Below the pieces are notes generated by a model, which saw nothing but the letters and a program-made list of their open reading frames with translations, had not been told where the DNA came from and made no database searches. Positions 18,401-28,095 of a stretch of 64,000 nucleotides of DNA are shown here, one piece after another; position 1 is the stretch's first letter, and each line of letters opens with the position of its first letter. Made by a program: the position numbers and the translations under genes. The stretch spans positions 551,612-615,611 of the forward strand of contig NZ_VDDA01000004.1 of assembly GCF_006151805.1 (NCBI RefSeq), written 5' to 3'. The stretch comes from Methylobacterium terricola. GTDB taxonomy: Bacteria; Pseudomonadota; Alphaproteobacteria; Rhizobiales; Beijerinckiaceae.

Positions 18401-18999
18401 ACCGCCGGCGGCGTGTGGGGCTTGACCTCGGCGGGGTCGTTGGAGGCCGCGAAGGCGATCGAGCCGTCATGGTGCAGCAGCGCGCGCAGCTGCAGGTCGC
18501 GGAACTCGACCGAACGGGCCTGGACCGACAGGCTGAACAGCGACCACAGATCGATGGCGACGACCGCGAGCGGCGCCCGCACCACGAGGTCGCCCTCCGG
18601 GTTGCGGATGTCGAGGCCGGTGGTGCGCAGGGCCAGCGCCCCGTCGCGGTCGATCTCGATGGCGCTGTCGTGCAGAGACACGCTCCAGCCCGGGCCGAGG
18701 CGCTCGGCGATGCCCGCCGCGACCCGGGGCTCGAGCCAGGCGAAGCTCACCGGCCCGCTCGACAGGCGCAGGTAGGCGAGGCCGAGGCCGACGCAGAGGA
18801 GCACGACGGCCGCGAGCTTGAGCCACAGCACGCCGCGCAAGCAGGTCCGCAGCAGCGACCGGGGGGCGGCCTTGATCCGCGCCGCGCAAGGCCCCGGCCC
18901 ATCCGGAGCACGGCCCGGCGGGGCGGCGGCCTGCGCGCGGTCGATGATGGGCTCATCGATGCCTGGATCCAGGCCTGGTGTCGCTCGGTCCGTCGTCAC
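15496..18999 (-). CDS. AsmA/YhdP-like large envelope protein (DUF3971)
   Basis: About 1167 residues from the GTG at 18999. One transmembrane helix (about residues 55-77, LWLKLAAVVLLCVGLGLAYL) is followed by a very long periplasmic beta-rich repeat region. It ends in an AsmA-like C-terminal region (VPIFGPLLGGGHNEGLFGIN; FRVAGAMSAPNISVNPLSAI). This is the layout of the YhdP/AsmA-like family, which is thought to bridge inner and outer membranes and move phospholipids. The frame is open to 19278, but that would run across the promoter of the divergent peroxiredoxin gene, so the GTG at 18999 is preferred; the exact start is uncertain. It is monocistronic, and the tRNA-Gly follows downstream. Confidence 0.85.
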   Translation of the reverse strand: MTTDRATPGLDPGIDEPIIDRAQAAAPPGRAPDGPGPCAARIKAAPRSLLRTCLRGVLWLKLAAVVLLCVGLGLAYLRLSSGPVSFAWLEPRVAAGIAERLGPGWSVSLHDSAIEIDRDGALALRTTGLDIRNPEGDLVVRAPLAVVAIDLWSLFSLSVQARSVEFRDLQLRALLHHDGSIAFAASNDPAEVKPHTPPAVAAARGTVSPVSATVASILSLVLDPSGVIGSLDRARLTNARLTLLDESGAERVVFPRVDGLFNRDATRSARLFEMRIVGPHGPWRFGGDVEQAPDGGRHGVLTLDDLPAPDLLLLSGQSRLPLTTDLKLSGRAQVAMHGARLDGMTLRLTTSEGNLLIEEKDFNPVTIEAVTVDAAWDEARRALRVDSLDYRGAGNRVRLAGEWVAAPDGTGAGWTATLSGADAVLRGATLADAPVKVAKVEARLSGRDGGMRIDALTLTGDTVRGTISGTLGTKADEGGLTLRITAERTDGRAALRLWPENVAPPIRAYLVDNLRTGRLDSLDIVVDMSMAEFAAATRGEPMPDQAVRIAFAVSEGGLTISSDAPPLSRARVSGLVTGRNTTIRGATAEIRMPDGRALTLQDGSFVIKDAVPHDVSAQIGLRLTGGADALASLLQTKLFRSLSGTELDPATLRGQADLRIDFPLSLEAVPDIGDLPVTLTGSLTDIAADRLVGKEKLENGRFAVAYDRNGFSLKGDGRLASAPLTVDLHQPKAGAPGEAVVTMALDDAARARKGLPTAPQLAGPVNARFIVPVGRPGKAPIRIEADLARASIDGLLPGWTKPAGRAGRLTLSLTETGQGSDLRDIALDSGPVQLRGSATLNAEGGFERADLTSLKLSPGDDIRAQVERMGTNGYRLSAKGGVADARPFLRAMTAPPRKGGKDGAGREVEADLSFAILTGFNDEALTNASLKLSLRGDDIRQARIQGRLRSAGVSLEVAKGDRSTPPVLNAETTDAGAALRFLDIYKRMQGGSLSLQMTMNDGPQSGLLQVRSFALRNEPALGRIMAQGEADDRRSDANDVGFDRLRAAFQRTGTRIAFAEAAISGPAMGFTLGGWIDTGKDRTDVSGTFVPLYGLNNVVSQVPIFGPLLGGGHNEGLFGINFRVAGAMSAPNISVNPLSAIAPGFLRKLFGAGGGDPNAPPAGRMDR

Positions 19000-19186
19000 G
19001 CGCGCGTCGCCACTCCGGGCGCCCCGCTCGGCGCCGTGTCGGGGCCCGTGCCCCGGGCCATGATTGCCCGATCCGGTGACCGGAGGGTAACGTCCTGCCG
19101 CTAATCCGTCGGGTGCGTCGAGGCCCCCGCATCCCGGGGTGCCCTCCCCCAGAGGCACACCATCAATCGGCCGAAAGGAAGGCACG

Positions 19187-19651
19187 ATGGCGCTGAACCC
19201 GGGCGACCCCGCCCCCGATTTCTCCCTGCCGGCGACCGGCGGCGAGACGATGAGCCTCGCCGGCCTCAAGGGCCGCAAGGCCGTGCTGTACTTCTACCCC
19301 AAGGACGACACCAGCGGCTGCACGCTGGAGGCTCAGGCCTTCAACGGCCTGCGGCAGGCCTTCGCCGCGGCCGACACCGCGGTGATCGGCGTCTCGCCCG
19401 ACCCGATGAAGAGCCACGACAAGTTCCGGGCGAAGTACGGCCTGGAATTCCCGCTCGCCTCGGACGAGGCCAAGGCGATGCTCGAGGCCTACGGCGTCTG
19501 GGTCGAGAAGAGCATGTACGGGCGCACGTACATGGGCGTCGAGCGGACGACCTTCCTGATCGACCGCGATGGCACGATCGCGAAGGTCTGGCAGAAGGTG
19601 AAGGTGCCGGGCCACGCCGACGCGGTGCTGGCGGCGGCGCAGGCGCTGTGA
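19187..19651 (+). CDS. bcp: Thioredoxin-dependent peroxiredoxin, Bcp type
   Basis: Encodes 154 residues, the usual Bcp/PrxQ length. The peroxidatic Cys45 lies in DDTSGCTLEAQAF, with the family's FYPKDDT stretch before it and the Arg/Thr features after it. The second cysteine found five residues later in E. coli Bcp is absent (the helix reads CTLEAQA), and no other Cys is visible, so it probably works as a one-Cys enzyme using an external thiol. It reduces hydroperoxides in the cytoplasm. The start has an AAGGAAGG site. Transcribed divergently from the AsmA-like gene. Confidence 0.92.
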   Translation: MALNPGDPAPDFSLPATGGETMSLAGLKGRKAVLYFYPKDDTSGCTLEAQAFNGLRQAFAAADTAVIGVSPDPMKSHDKFRAKYGLEFPLASDEAKAMLEAYGVWVEKSMYGRTYMGVERTTFLIDRDGTIAKVWQKVKVPGHADAVLAAAQAL

Positions 19652-19941
19652 GGCGCGCAGGGTAAGCCTGGTCGATCCGCCCGGCGGATCCGCAAGCCTC
19701 GGCCTCGTTTCCGGGCAGCGCGAGCGAAACCCGGAATCCCGACGCGCAGGTGGCGCAAGACGAGAGCGGCCATGCTCCGCGTCGCGCGACCTGCGGTTTT
19801 GGATCTCGCGCTCCGCCGCCGCGGTCCCGGGACGATTCCGGGGATGGGACCTTCCGCCGCGAGACGTCGATCCGCGGCCGCGCTTGAAGCATCCTTAACC
19901 TTAACCCGCGACGGTCCGCTTCAGGTTACCGGACCGTTCCG

Positions 19942-21204
19942 ATGCTCGCTTCCCGCCTCTCGTCCCTCGTTCCCTCCCTCGCGCTGCCCGCGCGCCGCTC
20001 CGGCGATCCGGACCGGGTCTGGGTGGTGCGGCGACGGACCCTGGTGCTCGCCGGCCTCGCCTTCGCGGCGCTCTGCCTGTGGGCCAGCGCGGCGACCTGG
20101 TTCATCGTCTTCCGCGACGAGGCCCTCGCCCGGTTCATGGAGCGCCAGGGCGCGATGCAATACGCCTACGAGGAGCGCATCAGCGCCCTGCGGGCCCGGC
20201 TCGACCGGGTGGCGACGCAGAAGCTCCTGGAGCAGGACGGGGTCGAGACGCGGCTCGCCGACATCGCCGGCCGGCAGGTCGCCCTGGAGAGCCGGCAGGC
20301 GATGCTCGCGGGCCTCGCCGAGCAGGCCGGCTTCGCGGTGGGCGAGGACGGGCTGGCGCTCGCCGGGGGCTGGCCGTCGTCCCGCGAGGCCCGGACCGCG
20401 CCGGCCGCGCCGCCGCCGCCGGTCCCCGCGGCCCCGACGCCCGAATCCCTCGGCCTGCGCACGGAGGCCGACGGTCCCGTGCCGCAATCCCCTGCCCCCT
20501 CCCCCGGGCTGTCGACCCGGATGGCGATGCTGGAACACGCCCTCGACGGCTTCGAGGCGCGTCAGAGCGTGGTGGTCGGCCGCCTCGCCGCAAGCGGCCG
20601 CAGCGAGGCGGCGCGCCTGCGCGGCGTGATGGCCGAGACCGGCCTCGACCCGCGCCGCTTCGCCGGCGCCCGCACCGGCGGCATCGGCGGGCCGCTGGTG
20701 CCGGCGGGCTCGGGCCCGTTCGAGAATGCGGTGCTCCAGGCGCAGCGCGATCTCGGCGAGCGCGATTCCTTGCGGCGGATCGTCGGCGCGCTGCCGCTGC
20801 GGCGGCCGATGGCGGTCGATGGCGGGCTGTCGAGCACCTTCGGCTACCGGGCCGACCCGTTCACCCGCGGGCTCGCGCTCCATACCGGCATCGACCTGCG
20901 GGGCGAGTACGGCGCCCCGGCGCGGGCGACCGCCGCCGGCACGGTGACACAGGCCGATTACGCCGGCGGCTACGGCAACATGGTCGAGGTCGATCACGGC
21001 CACGGCCTCGTCACCCGCTACGCCCACCTGTCGGCGATCGCGGTGGTGCCGGGCCAGGCGGTGGCGGCGGGCCAGGTGGTCGGCCGGGTGGGATCCACCG
21101 GGCGCTCCACCGGCACCCATCTGCATTACGAGACCCGCATCGACGGCGAGCCGGTCGATCCGCAGCGCTTCCTGCGGGCGGGGGCCCGGCTGGCGGCGCG
21201 TTGA
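19942..21204 (+). CDS. M23 (LytM) family peptidoglycan endopeptidase
   Basis: Encodes 420 residues. One N-terminal transmembrane helix (about residues 33-54, TLVLAGLAFAALCLWASAAT) is followed by a coiled-coil-like stretch (60-130), a Pro-rich linker and a C-terminal M23 domain (about 285-410). Zinc-binding motifs are visible: HTGIDL (His and Asp) and THLHYE (HxH). With these ligands intact it should be active on cell-wall cross-links, unlike degenerate EnvC/NlpD-type activators. Anchored in the inner membrane facing the periplasm. No operon partner on the same strand; a DUF2934 gene converges from the other side. Confidence 0.9.
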   Translation: MLASRLSSLVPSLALPARRSGDPDRVWVVRRRTLVLAGLAFAALCLWASAATWFIVFRDEALARFMERQGAMQYAYEERISALRARLDRVATQKLLEQDGVETRLADIAGRQVALESRQAMLAGLAEQAGFAVGEDGLALAGGWPSSREARTAPAAPPPPVPAAPTPESLGLRTEADGPVPQSPAPSPGLSTRMAMLEHALDGFEARQSVVVGRLAASGRSEAARLRGVMAETGLDPRRFAGARTGGIGGPLVPAGSGPFENAVLQAQRDLGERDSLRRIVGALPLRRPMAVDGGLSSTFGYRADPFTRGLALHTGIDLRGEYGAPARATAAGTVTQADYAGGYGNMVEVDHGHGLVTRYAHLSAIAVVPGQAVAAGQVVGRVGSTGRSTGTHLHYETRIDGEPVDPQRFLRAGARLAAR

Positions 21205-21211
21205 GAGGGGT

Positions 21212-21439
21212 CTAACGCCCGATGAGTTCGGCGGCGGTCTTGGCGTCCGGTGCCGCGGGCGACTCGGCGGGATGTCCGGACGGGTCGGCGGCACCGTCGC
21301 GCCGGCCGTCCTGCTCGGCGCGCAGCTCGCGCTCGGCCAGCAGCCAGAACTGGATCTCGAAGCCGTCCGGGCGGTGGTTGCGCTCCCAGATGTCGTAGGC
21401 GCGGGCCCGGATCGCCGCCAGGGGAATCTCACGCATCAC
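21212..21439 (-). CDS. DUF2934 domain protein
   Basis: Encodes 75 residues. Residues 8-45 (IRARAYDIWERNHRPDG then FEIQFWLLAERELRAE) match DUF2934, a small domain of unknown function in Rhizobiales that has the pattern RAYxxWExxGxPxGxxxxxWxxAExEL. The C-terminus is Ala/Pro-rich and disordered. The ATG at 21439 may be preceded by one more Met codon; either is possible. It converges with the M23 peptidase gene with a 7-nt gap. Confidence 0.8.
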   Translation of the reverse strand: MMREIPLAAIRARAYDIWERNHRPDGFEIQFWLLAERELRAEQDGRRDGAADPSGHPAESPAAPDAKTAAELIGR

Positions 21440-21525
21440 CGATACCTCTCCACGCCGCCACCCCGTTCGCCGGGCAGCCGGCTCGATGAGGCTGCTATAC
21501 CGTGGGTCGGTATCACTGTCGCGAC

Positions 21526-21551
21526 GGAACGGCAGCGCGCGCCGCCGTTCC
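21526..21551 (-). terminator. Hairpin downstream of pyrG
   Basis: GGAACGGC (21526-21533) and GCCGTTCC (21544-21551) form an 8-bp stem with a 10-nt GC-rich loop, 40 nt past the pyrG stop. There is no strong T-run. Confidence 0.35.
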
Positions 21552-21590
21552 GCACCGATCCGCTAACCTATGATAGTCCGGACCCGCCGC

Positions 21591-23306
<1,716 letters not shown>

Positions 23307-23360
23307 TCACAGGATTCTTCGCGAGGGGCGGCGCGGGCGCGCCGCCGGATCGGTGCAGGA

Positions 23361-23771
23361 TCAGCGCGACTGGGGCGCCGCGGGCGCGGCCGGAGCGGCG
23401 GGGGCCGCCGGGGTCTGCGCGGGGGTCTGGGTCGCGGGGGCGTCGCCCTGCTGCTGGCGCAGCTGGTCGAGGACGTTGCCGGCCGGGGCGGTCTGGCCCG
23501 CCGGGGCCTTGGTGCCGGCGCCGTCGAAGATCGAGCGCGGGCCCGCACCCCGGTGCGACATGATCGCCAGGATCATGCTGGTGGTGAAGAACAGGGCCGC
23601 CAGGATCGCGGTGGCGCGGGTGAGCGCGTTGGCCTGGCCGCGGCCGGTCATGAAGCCCTGCGTGCCGCCTCCGCCGCCGAGGCCGAGGCCGCCCTCGGAG
23701 CGCTGCAGCAGCACCACGCCGATCAGGGCGAGGACGATGATCAGGTGGACGACGATCAGGACGGTCTGCAT
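23361..23771 (-). CDS. secG: Preprotein translocase subunit SecG
   Basis: Encodes 136 residues. Two transmembrane segments (about residues 3-22 and 52-70) flank the SecG signature LLQRSEGGLGLGGGGGTQGFM. The C-terminal 60 residues are Ala/Pro/Gln-rich and disordered, as in other alphaproteobacterial SecG proteins. It assists the SecYEG channel in protein export. The ATG at 23771 begins the first helix directly; an upstream Met would add an unlikely polar leader. Precedes pyrG on the same strand. Confidence 0.93.
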   Translation of the reverse strand: MQTVLIVVHLIIVLALIGVVLLQRSEGGLGLGGGGGTQGFMTGRGQANALTRATAILAALFFTTSMILAIMSHRGAGPRSIFDGAGTKAPAGQTAPAGNVLDQLRQQQGDAPATQTPAQTPAAPAAPAAPAAPQSR

Positions 23772-24049
23772 CGGGCTTCCGGGCCGGCCGCGAGGGCCGC
23801 CAACATGGCAATGGCCGGCACGCGGACGCGTCCGGACCTCCAATTCCGGGCGCTCCTATACGAGATATGCGCCGGAGCCAAGGGCGGTGGGCGGAATGGG
23901 GGAGACGAAGACACCGTCAGTCGCCGCGGGGCCGGAGAGGGGACGCCGGCTCCCGGTATGACTGGACCGTCGTGACGGCAGCCACCTGGATCGGCGTCGC
24001 GCTGCCCCTCTCGGCGGGACTTCGTCCCGCTGCGCTCACGCCGTTCGCC

Positions 24050-24074
24050 CCCCTCCCCCGCAGCGGGGGGAGGG
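24050..24074 (-). terminator. GC-rich hairpin downstream of the dihydroorotase gene
   Basis: CCCTCCCCCG and CGGGGGGAGGG form a strong stem with a 3-nt loop, 24 nt past the stop at 24098 on the minus strand. It is one of several cccctccc/gggagggg hairpins in the window, so it may be a dispersed repeat used as a terminator. The rest of 23772-24097 has no gene. Confidence 0.45.
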
Positions 24075-24097
24075 TTCACGCGCGCAGCCGTTCTGCT

Positions 24098-25438
24098 TCA
24101 CCCCCTTGCCGGGAAGCCTTCCTCGAACCGCACCGCCTCGCCCTGCGACGGCTCGGTGAGCGTGCCCTCCCACATCACCGCCTGCCCGCGCACCACCGTT
24201 CCGACCGGCCAGCCGGTGACCTGGCGCCCGTCATGGGGCGTCCAGCCGCATTTCGAGGCGATCCAGGCATTGGTGATGGTCTCGCGGCGCTTGAGATCGA
24301 CCACGGTCACGTCGGCGTCGTAGCCGACCGCCAGCCGCCCCTTGCGGGCGATGCCGAAGATGCGCTTCGGGCCGGCGCTGGTGAGGTCGACGAAGCGCTG
24401 CAGCGACAGCCGGCCCGCCGCGACGTGGTCGAGCATCACCGGCACCAGGGTCTGTACGCCGGTCATGCCGGAGGGCGAGTCCGGATAGGTTTTCTGCTTC
24501 TCCTCCAGCGTGTGCGGCGCGTGGTCGGAGCCGAGAACGTCGGCGACGCCCTGCGACAGGCCCCACCACAGCCCGTCGCGGTGGTCGGCGCCCCGCACCG
24601 GCGGGTTCATCTGAACGAGGGTGCCGAGACGGGCATAGGCCTCGTCGCCGTCGAGCGTCAGGTGATGCGGCGTCAGCTCGCAGGTCGCGACGTCCTTGTG
24701 CTCCGCGAGGTAGCGCATCTCCTCCTTGGTCGAGATGTGCAGGATGTGGATGCGAGCGCCGGTCTCGCGGGCGATGCGGACCAGGCGCTCCGTCGCCTTC
24801 AGCGCGGCCTCCGGCGAGCGCCAGACCGGATGCGACGACGGATCGCCCGGCACCCGCAGGCCCTTGCGGTCGCGCAGCATCGCCTCGTCCTCGGCGTGGA
24901 AGGCCGAGCGGCGGCGGGTGCGCTTCAGGATCTCGGCGATGCCGGCATCGTCCTCGACGAGGAGCGAGCCGGTCGAGGAGCCGATGAACACCTTGATGCC
25001 GGCCGCCCCTGGCAGGCGCTCCAGCTCGGCGACGTCCTTGGCGTTCTCGTGCGTGCCGCCGACCCAGAAGGCGAAGTCGCAATGCATGCGGTGGTGGGCG
25101 CGCTTCAGCTTGTCGTCGAGGGCGTTCGGATCGGTCGTCTGCGGCACGGTGTTCGGCATCTCGAACACCGTGGTGACGCCGCCCATGACCGCGGCGCGGG
25201 ATCCGGTCTCCAGATCCTCCTTGTGGTCGAGGCCCGGCTCGCGGAAATGCACCTGGCTGTCGATCACGCCGGGCAGGAGGTGGAGGCCGCGGCAATCGAG
25301 GGTGCGGCCGGCGGACGACTGCGACAGGTCGCCGATCGCGGCGACGCGCCCGGCCGTCACGCCGATATCGGCCAGACCCGCGCCGTCGTGGTTGACCACG
25401 GTGCCGCCGCGCAGGAGGAGGTCGAAGCTCTGGCTCAT
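24098..25438 (-). CDS. Dihydroorotase
   Basis: Encodes 446 residues of the amidohydrolase superfamily. Metal-binding motifs are visible: DSQVHFREPG (HxH), the carboxylated-lysine region GIKVFIGSSTG, two downstream histidines (HILHIST and LTPHHLT) and the catalytic Asp in GSDHAPHT. The length and the HFREPG motif fit class I dihydroorotase (PyrC/AllB-like), acting in pyrimidine synthesis; allantoinase or hydantoinase is the alternative. The ATG at 25438 starts a clean N-terminus (MSQSFDLLLRGG). Divergent from ygfZ. Confidence 0.88.
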   Translation of the reverse strand: MSQSFDLLLRGGTVVNHDGAGLADIGVTAGRVAAIGDLSQSSAGRTLDCRGLHLLPGVIDSQVHFREPGLDHKEDLETGSRAAVMGGVTTVFEMPNTVPQTTDPNALDDKLKRAHHRMHCDFAFWVGGTHENAKDVAELERLPGAAGIKVFIGSSTGSLLVEDDAGIAEILKRTRRRSAFHAEDEAMLRDRKGLRVPGDPSSHPVWRSPEAALKATERLVRIARETGARIHILHISTKEEMRYLAEHKDVATCELTPHHLTLDGDEAYARLGTLVQMNPPVRGADHRDGLWWGLSQGVADVLGSDHAPHTLEEKQKTYPDSPSGMTGVQTLVPVMLDHVAAGRLSLQRFVDLTSAGPKRIFGIARKGRLAVGYDADVTVVDLKRRETITNAWIASKCGWTPHDGRQVTGWPVGTVVRGQAVMWEGTLTEPSQGEAVRFEEGFPARG

Positions 25439-25546
25439 CGTCGGGGTTCCCCTCGTCCGCAATCCGCGTTCGCGCAGGCCCCGATTGAGGGCCGGGCGCA
25501 GGCGGCTTATGTCAGCCTTGCCCGCGGTTCAAGCAAAGGACCCCCG

Positions 25547-26362
25547 ATGCCGCTTGCCCTCCTGCCGGACCGCGCCGTCGTGGCGGTCACCGGCGCCGAC
25601 GCGTCGAGCTTCCTCCAGGGTCTCCTGACCTGCAACGTCGAGACGCTGCCGGAGGGGGAAGCCCGCCTCGGCGCGCTCCTGACCCCGCAGGGCAAGATCC
25701 TGTTCGATTTCCTGGTCAGCCGCGCGCCCGACGGCTACCACCTCGACACCGCCCGCGAGACGGCGCCCAACCTCCTCAAGCGCCTGACGCTCTACAAGCT
25801 GCGAGCCCAGGTATCGGTCTCGGTCCTGCCGCTCGCGGTCGCGGCGGGCTGGGGCGGCGAGGCCCCCTCCTCCGCCCTACGCGACGGCCGCCTCGCCGGC
25901 CTCGGCTGGCGCCTCCACGCCCCCGAGCCCCCGGAGGCGGACGCGGACGCGGCGACATACGCCGCCCATCGCATCGCCCTCGGCGTGCCCGAGGGCGGGA
26001 CCGACTTCCCGTTCGGCGACGCCTTCCCGCACGAGGCGCTGATGGACCAGCTCGGCGGGGTCGATTTCAAGAAGGGCTGCTATGTCGGCCAGGAGGTGGT
26101 GTCGCGGATGCAGCACCGCGGCACCGCCCGCACCCGCATCGTGCCGCTGGCCTATCCCGATGGTGCGGCGGCGCCGGCCGGCGAGCCGGTGACCGCCGGC
26201 GAGCGCAGCCTCGGCCAGACCGGAGGCGGCGCGGGCTCGCGGGGGCTGGCAATGGTCCGCATCGACCGCCTCAGCGAGGCGCTGGCCGCGGGGGAGCCGG
26301 TACGGGCCGGCGGGCGGGCGGTGGAGGTCGCGGTACCCGATCGGCTTTGGCCGAAAAGTTAG
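25547..26362 (+). CDS. ygfZ: Folate-binding YgfZ/GcvT family protein
   Basis: Encodes 271 residues of the YgfZ (IbaG57-type) family. The hallmark K-G-C-Y-x-G-Q-E motif is present as KKGCYVGQEVVSRMQHRG in the central region, and the N-terminus has the folate-domain pattern VTGADASSFLQGLLTCNV. YgfZ acts with folate in repair or assembly of iron-sulfur clusters in some enzymes such as MiaB. The ATG at 25547 has an AAAGGA site. Divergent from the dihydroorotase gene, with a 108-nt shared promoter region. Confidence 0.9.
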   Translation: MPLALLPDRAVVAVTGADASSFLQGLLTCNVETLPEGEARLGALLTPQGKILFDFLVSRAPDGYHLDTARETAPNLLKRLTLYKLRAQVSVSVLPLAVAAGWGGEAPSSALRDGRLAGLGWRLHAPEPPEADADAATYAAHRIALGVPEGGTDFPFGDAFPHEALMDQLGGVDFKKGCYVGQEVVSRMQHRGTARTRIVPLAYPDGAAAPAGEPVTAGERSLGQTGGGAGSRGLAMVRIDRLSEALAAGEPVRAGGRAVEVAVPDRLWPKS

Positions 26363-26524
26363 ATCGGCTTCCAGCGAACCGAACATTGTCCCGTCCAAGG
26401 CCCATGGCGGCGAGCCCGGGTGATCAAGGCAGGAGACGATCACGCGCGGGAGCGGTGCAACGCACAGGTCCCGCAAGCGCCCCTGCGCCAGGCAGCTTAC
26501 CCAACCGATGCCTGTTACTGTGGG

Positions 26525-27136
26525 TCAAATTGTGTTTTTGATCACTCCGAGCCAGACCTGCCGGGGATCGACGATCCTTCCCTTCGATGTCAAATATGTC
26601 GTTTGCGTCACCGAATCAGAGACATTCCCACCGATCACGTCGATCTCATCGGATCTCTTGGCAACGACGATATCGGCATGACTGCAAAACCAGCGACCGG
26701 TCTTGAGGTCGCCGAATGCGGCAGCAGCATCCTTCGGTGGTGGCGGGCATTGGGGACCGCGCCTAGCGGCCCAGATCACGTCGCCAACCTCGATCGCGAC
26801 CTGGCTCGGAAGATGCAGGCTCAACTTGGTGAATTTCTTCGGGGATCGCACGATGTCCCGGCAGTAATCCCAGTGTCCGGCAGCATAAGGAAATTCGCCG
26901 TCGGCTCCGGCCCGCTTGAAGTTAAAAGATATAAAAGCTGCAGACCACGGATATGGTGAGTTGCCGTTTCGAGCCGGCTGGTTGACAGCTCTCCAATATT
27001 CGTTGACATAGCCAACGTAAGGTTCGACACCCTCTTTTCCGACAATTTTTTTCTTCACATGCAATGCGCTTGTTGAAAATCCCCAGCGGGCCCATTCCTG
27101 GTGAACCGTCGAAACGAGAACATCGTTGAAAGCCAT
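26525..27136 (-). CDS. DUF2272 protein (NlpC/P60-like fold predicted)
   Basis: Encodes 203 residues. The central region (YPWSAAFISFNFKRAGAD then FPYAAGHWDYCRDI) and the later WFCSHADIVVAK are typical of DUF2272, a family related to NlpC/P60-type cysteine peptidases or amidases. There is no signal peptide, so secretion would need another route. The start at 27136 is set by a GGAGG site 7 nt upstream; two in-frame Met codons further upstream lack one. It is the last gene of an AT-richer minus-strand cassette and follows the lysozyme-like gene by 11 nt. Wall hydrolysis is plausible but inferred. Confidence 0.75.
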   Translation of the reverse strand: MAFNDVLVSTVHQEWARWGFSTSALHVKKKIVGKEGVEPYVGYVNEYWRAVNQPARNGNSPYPWSAAFISFNFKRAGADGEFPYAAGHWDYCRDIVRSPKKFTKLSLHLPSQVAIEVGDVIWAARRGPQCPPPPKDAAAAFGDLKTGRWFCSHADIVVAKRSDEIDVIGGNVSDSVTQTTYLTSKGRIVDPRQVWLGVIKNTI

Positions 27137-27147
27137 GACAACCTCCA

Positions 27148-27876
27148 TCAAATAAATGCACCCGCGGAACGACTCCATTTTTTACCGGAAAATTCATTTT
27201 TGTTTCTGATCAGTTCTTTCCTTAGAACTTTGATGCGCTCCGGGTACGCGATCGAACCAAGTGCGAGCAATGCGCCTTGGGGATTGGGGCTGGCAAGGGC
27301 AGCCTGCATCGCCGGGTATTTCGCCCGCCCCTGATGCCTGATGTCGCAGATGATCATGCACAAGTCAGCTCCCTTACCATCGAGATTCAGCTTGCCATCC
27401 GCGTCGTTCATCAGACGCCGGAATACCGCTACGGTATGAAAAACCTGCAAACTCTGGACATCTTCATGGTGCGTCGTCCAATGTACAAATTTTGCCGCAG
27501 CAATGACCTCGGTGTCCTCGATGTTCTGCGTCGATGGATTGAGATAGTCCATCAGGGGTTTGGTTGTCTTCGCATCCTCAAGAGCGACTTCCTTGCCGAC
27601 GCCGATCTTGCTGATACGCCCAGATCTGACGGCAAGATTGGGGAAGTAGTCCTGCGCCTCAGGGCGAAGAAGGAGGTCCCGAAAAAAATGCACGAAATCG
27701 CCATCCGGCACGTGGGCGCCAAACTGCGCGAACCCCCAGGTGAACCGGGCTCGGTCGTAGGTGTTCAACGTCAGGAAGTTGCCACCCTCGCAAGCGGCCG
27801 TGGGCGCAATGAAATCCGCCCAAAAGCCGAACATGTCGCGAGCGGCAACCTGATCATAGACAAGCTTCGGCAGCAA
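27148..27876 (-). CDS. Possible lysozyme-like protein with disrupted start
   Basis: Encodes 242 residues from a TTG at 27876. The block TAACEGGNFLTLNTYDRARF followed by TWGFAQFGAH, and the later ICDIRHQGRAKY, suggest a lysozyme-superfamily fold with Glu of ACEGG as possible catalytic acid. This is pattern-based inference, not a firm family match. An ATG at 27901, overlapping the stop of the upstream 42-residue gene as ATGA, begins MTI and hits TAA at once. Removing one T from the ATTTAATG there gives MTINVPSKLLPKLVYDQV in frame. So the gene either starts at TTG or carries a 1-nt frameshift at codon 4. Co-oriented with the DUF2272 gene. Confidence 0.65.
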   Translation of the reverse strand: MLPKLVYDQVAARDMFGFWADFIAPTAACEGGNFLTLNTYDRARFTWGFAQFGAHVPDGDFVHFFRDLLLRPEAQDYFPNLAVRSGRISKIGVGKEVALEDAKTTKPLMDYLNPSTQNIEDTEVIAAAKFVHWTTHHEDVQSLQVFHTVAVFRRLMNDADGKLNLDGKGADLCMIICDIRHQGRAKYPAMQAALASPNPQGALLALGSIAYPERIKVLRKELIRNKNEFSGKKWSRSAGAFI

Positions 27877-27897
27877 CTTCGATGGGACATTAAATAG

Positions 27898-28026
27898 TCA
27901 TTCGAAATCTTCACCAGTTTTTTTATCCTCGTACGATGTTTTATATCCTACGAAGAATTTTGCGTCCCCGTCAGCAGATGCCTCAAAGGCACGCCCATTG
28001 TGCATTATATTAAAATGAATAGCCAT
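27898..28026 (-). CDS. Small 42-residue protein, first gene of the cassette
   Basis: Encodes 42 residues beginning MAIHFNIMHNGRAFEAS and ending KKTGEDFE. A GAGGGG ribosome site sits 7 nt before the ATG, and the stop overlaps the ATG of the next gene (ATGA), a sign of translational coupling. The sequence is soluble and looks like a compact beta-hairpin-rich peptide; no family recognised. Possible roles (partner or immunity to the downstream proteins) are guesses. Confidence 0.6.
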   Translation of the reverse strand: MAIHFNIMHNGRAFEASADGDAKFFVGYKTSYEDKKTGEDFE

Positions 28027-28095
28027 ACTGATCCCCTCGCCATACTGCCGAGAGCTGCTTCGCAGGCTCATTAATTCTGTGACCTGCTCCCAAAT

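Noticed and set aside
15430..19104. A very long open frame (over 1200 codons) on the plus strand opposite the AsmA-like gene
   Set aside because: It is antisense to a gene with clear membrane helix and family motifs, is full of Arg/Gly/Ala/Val with no recognisable domain, and arises from high third-position GC.
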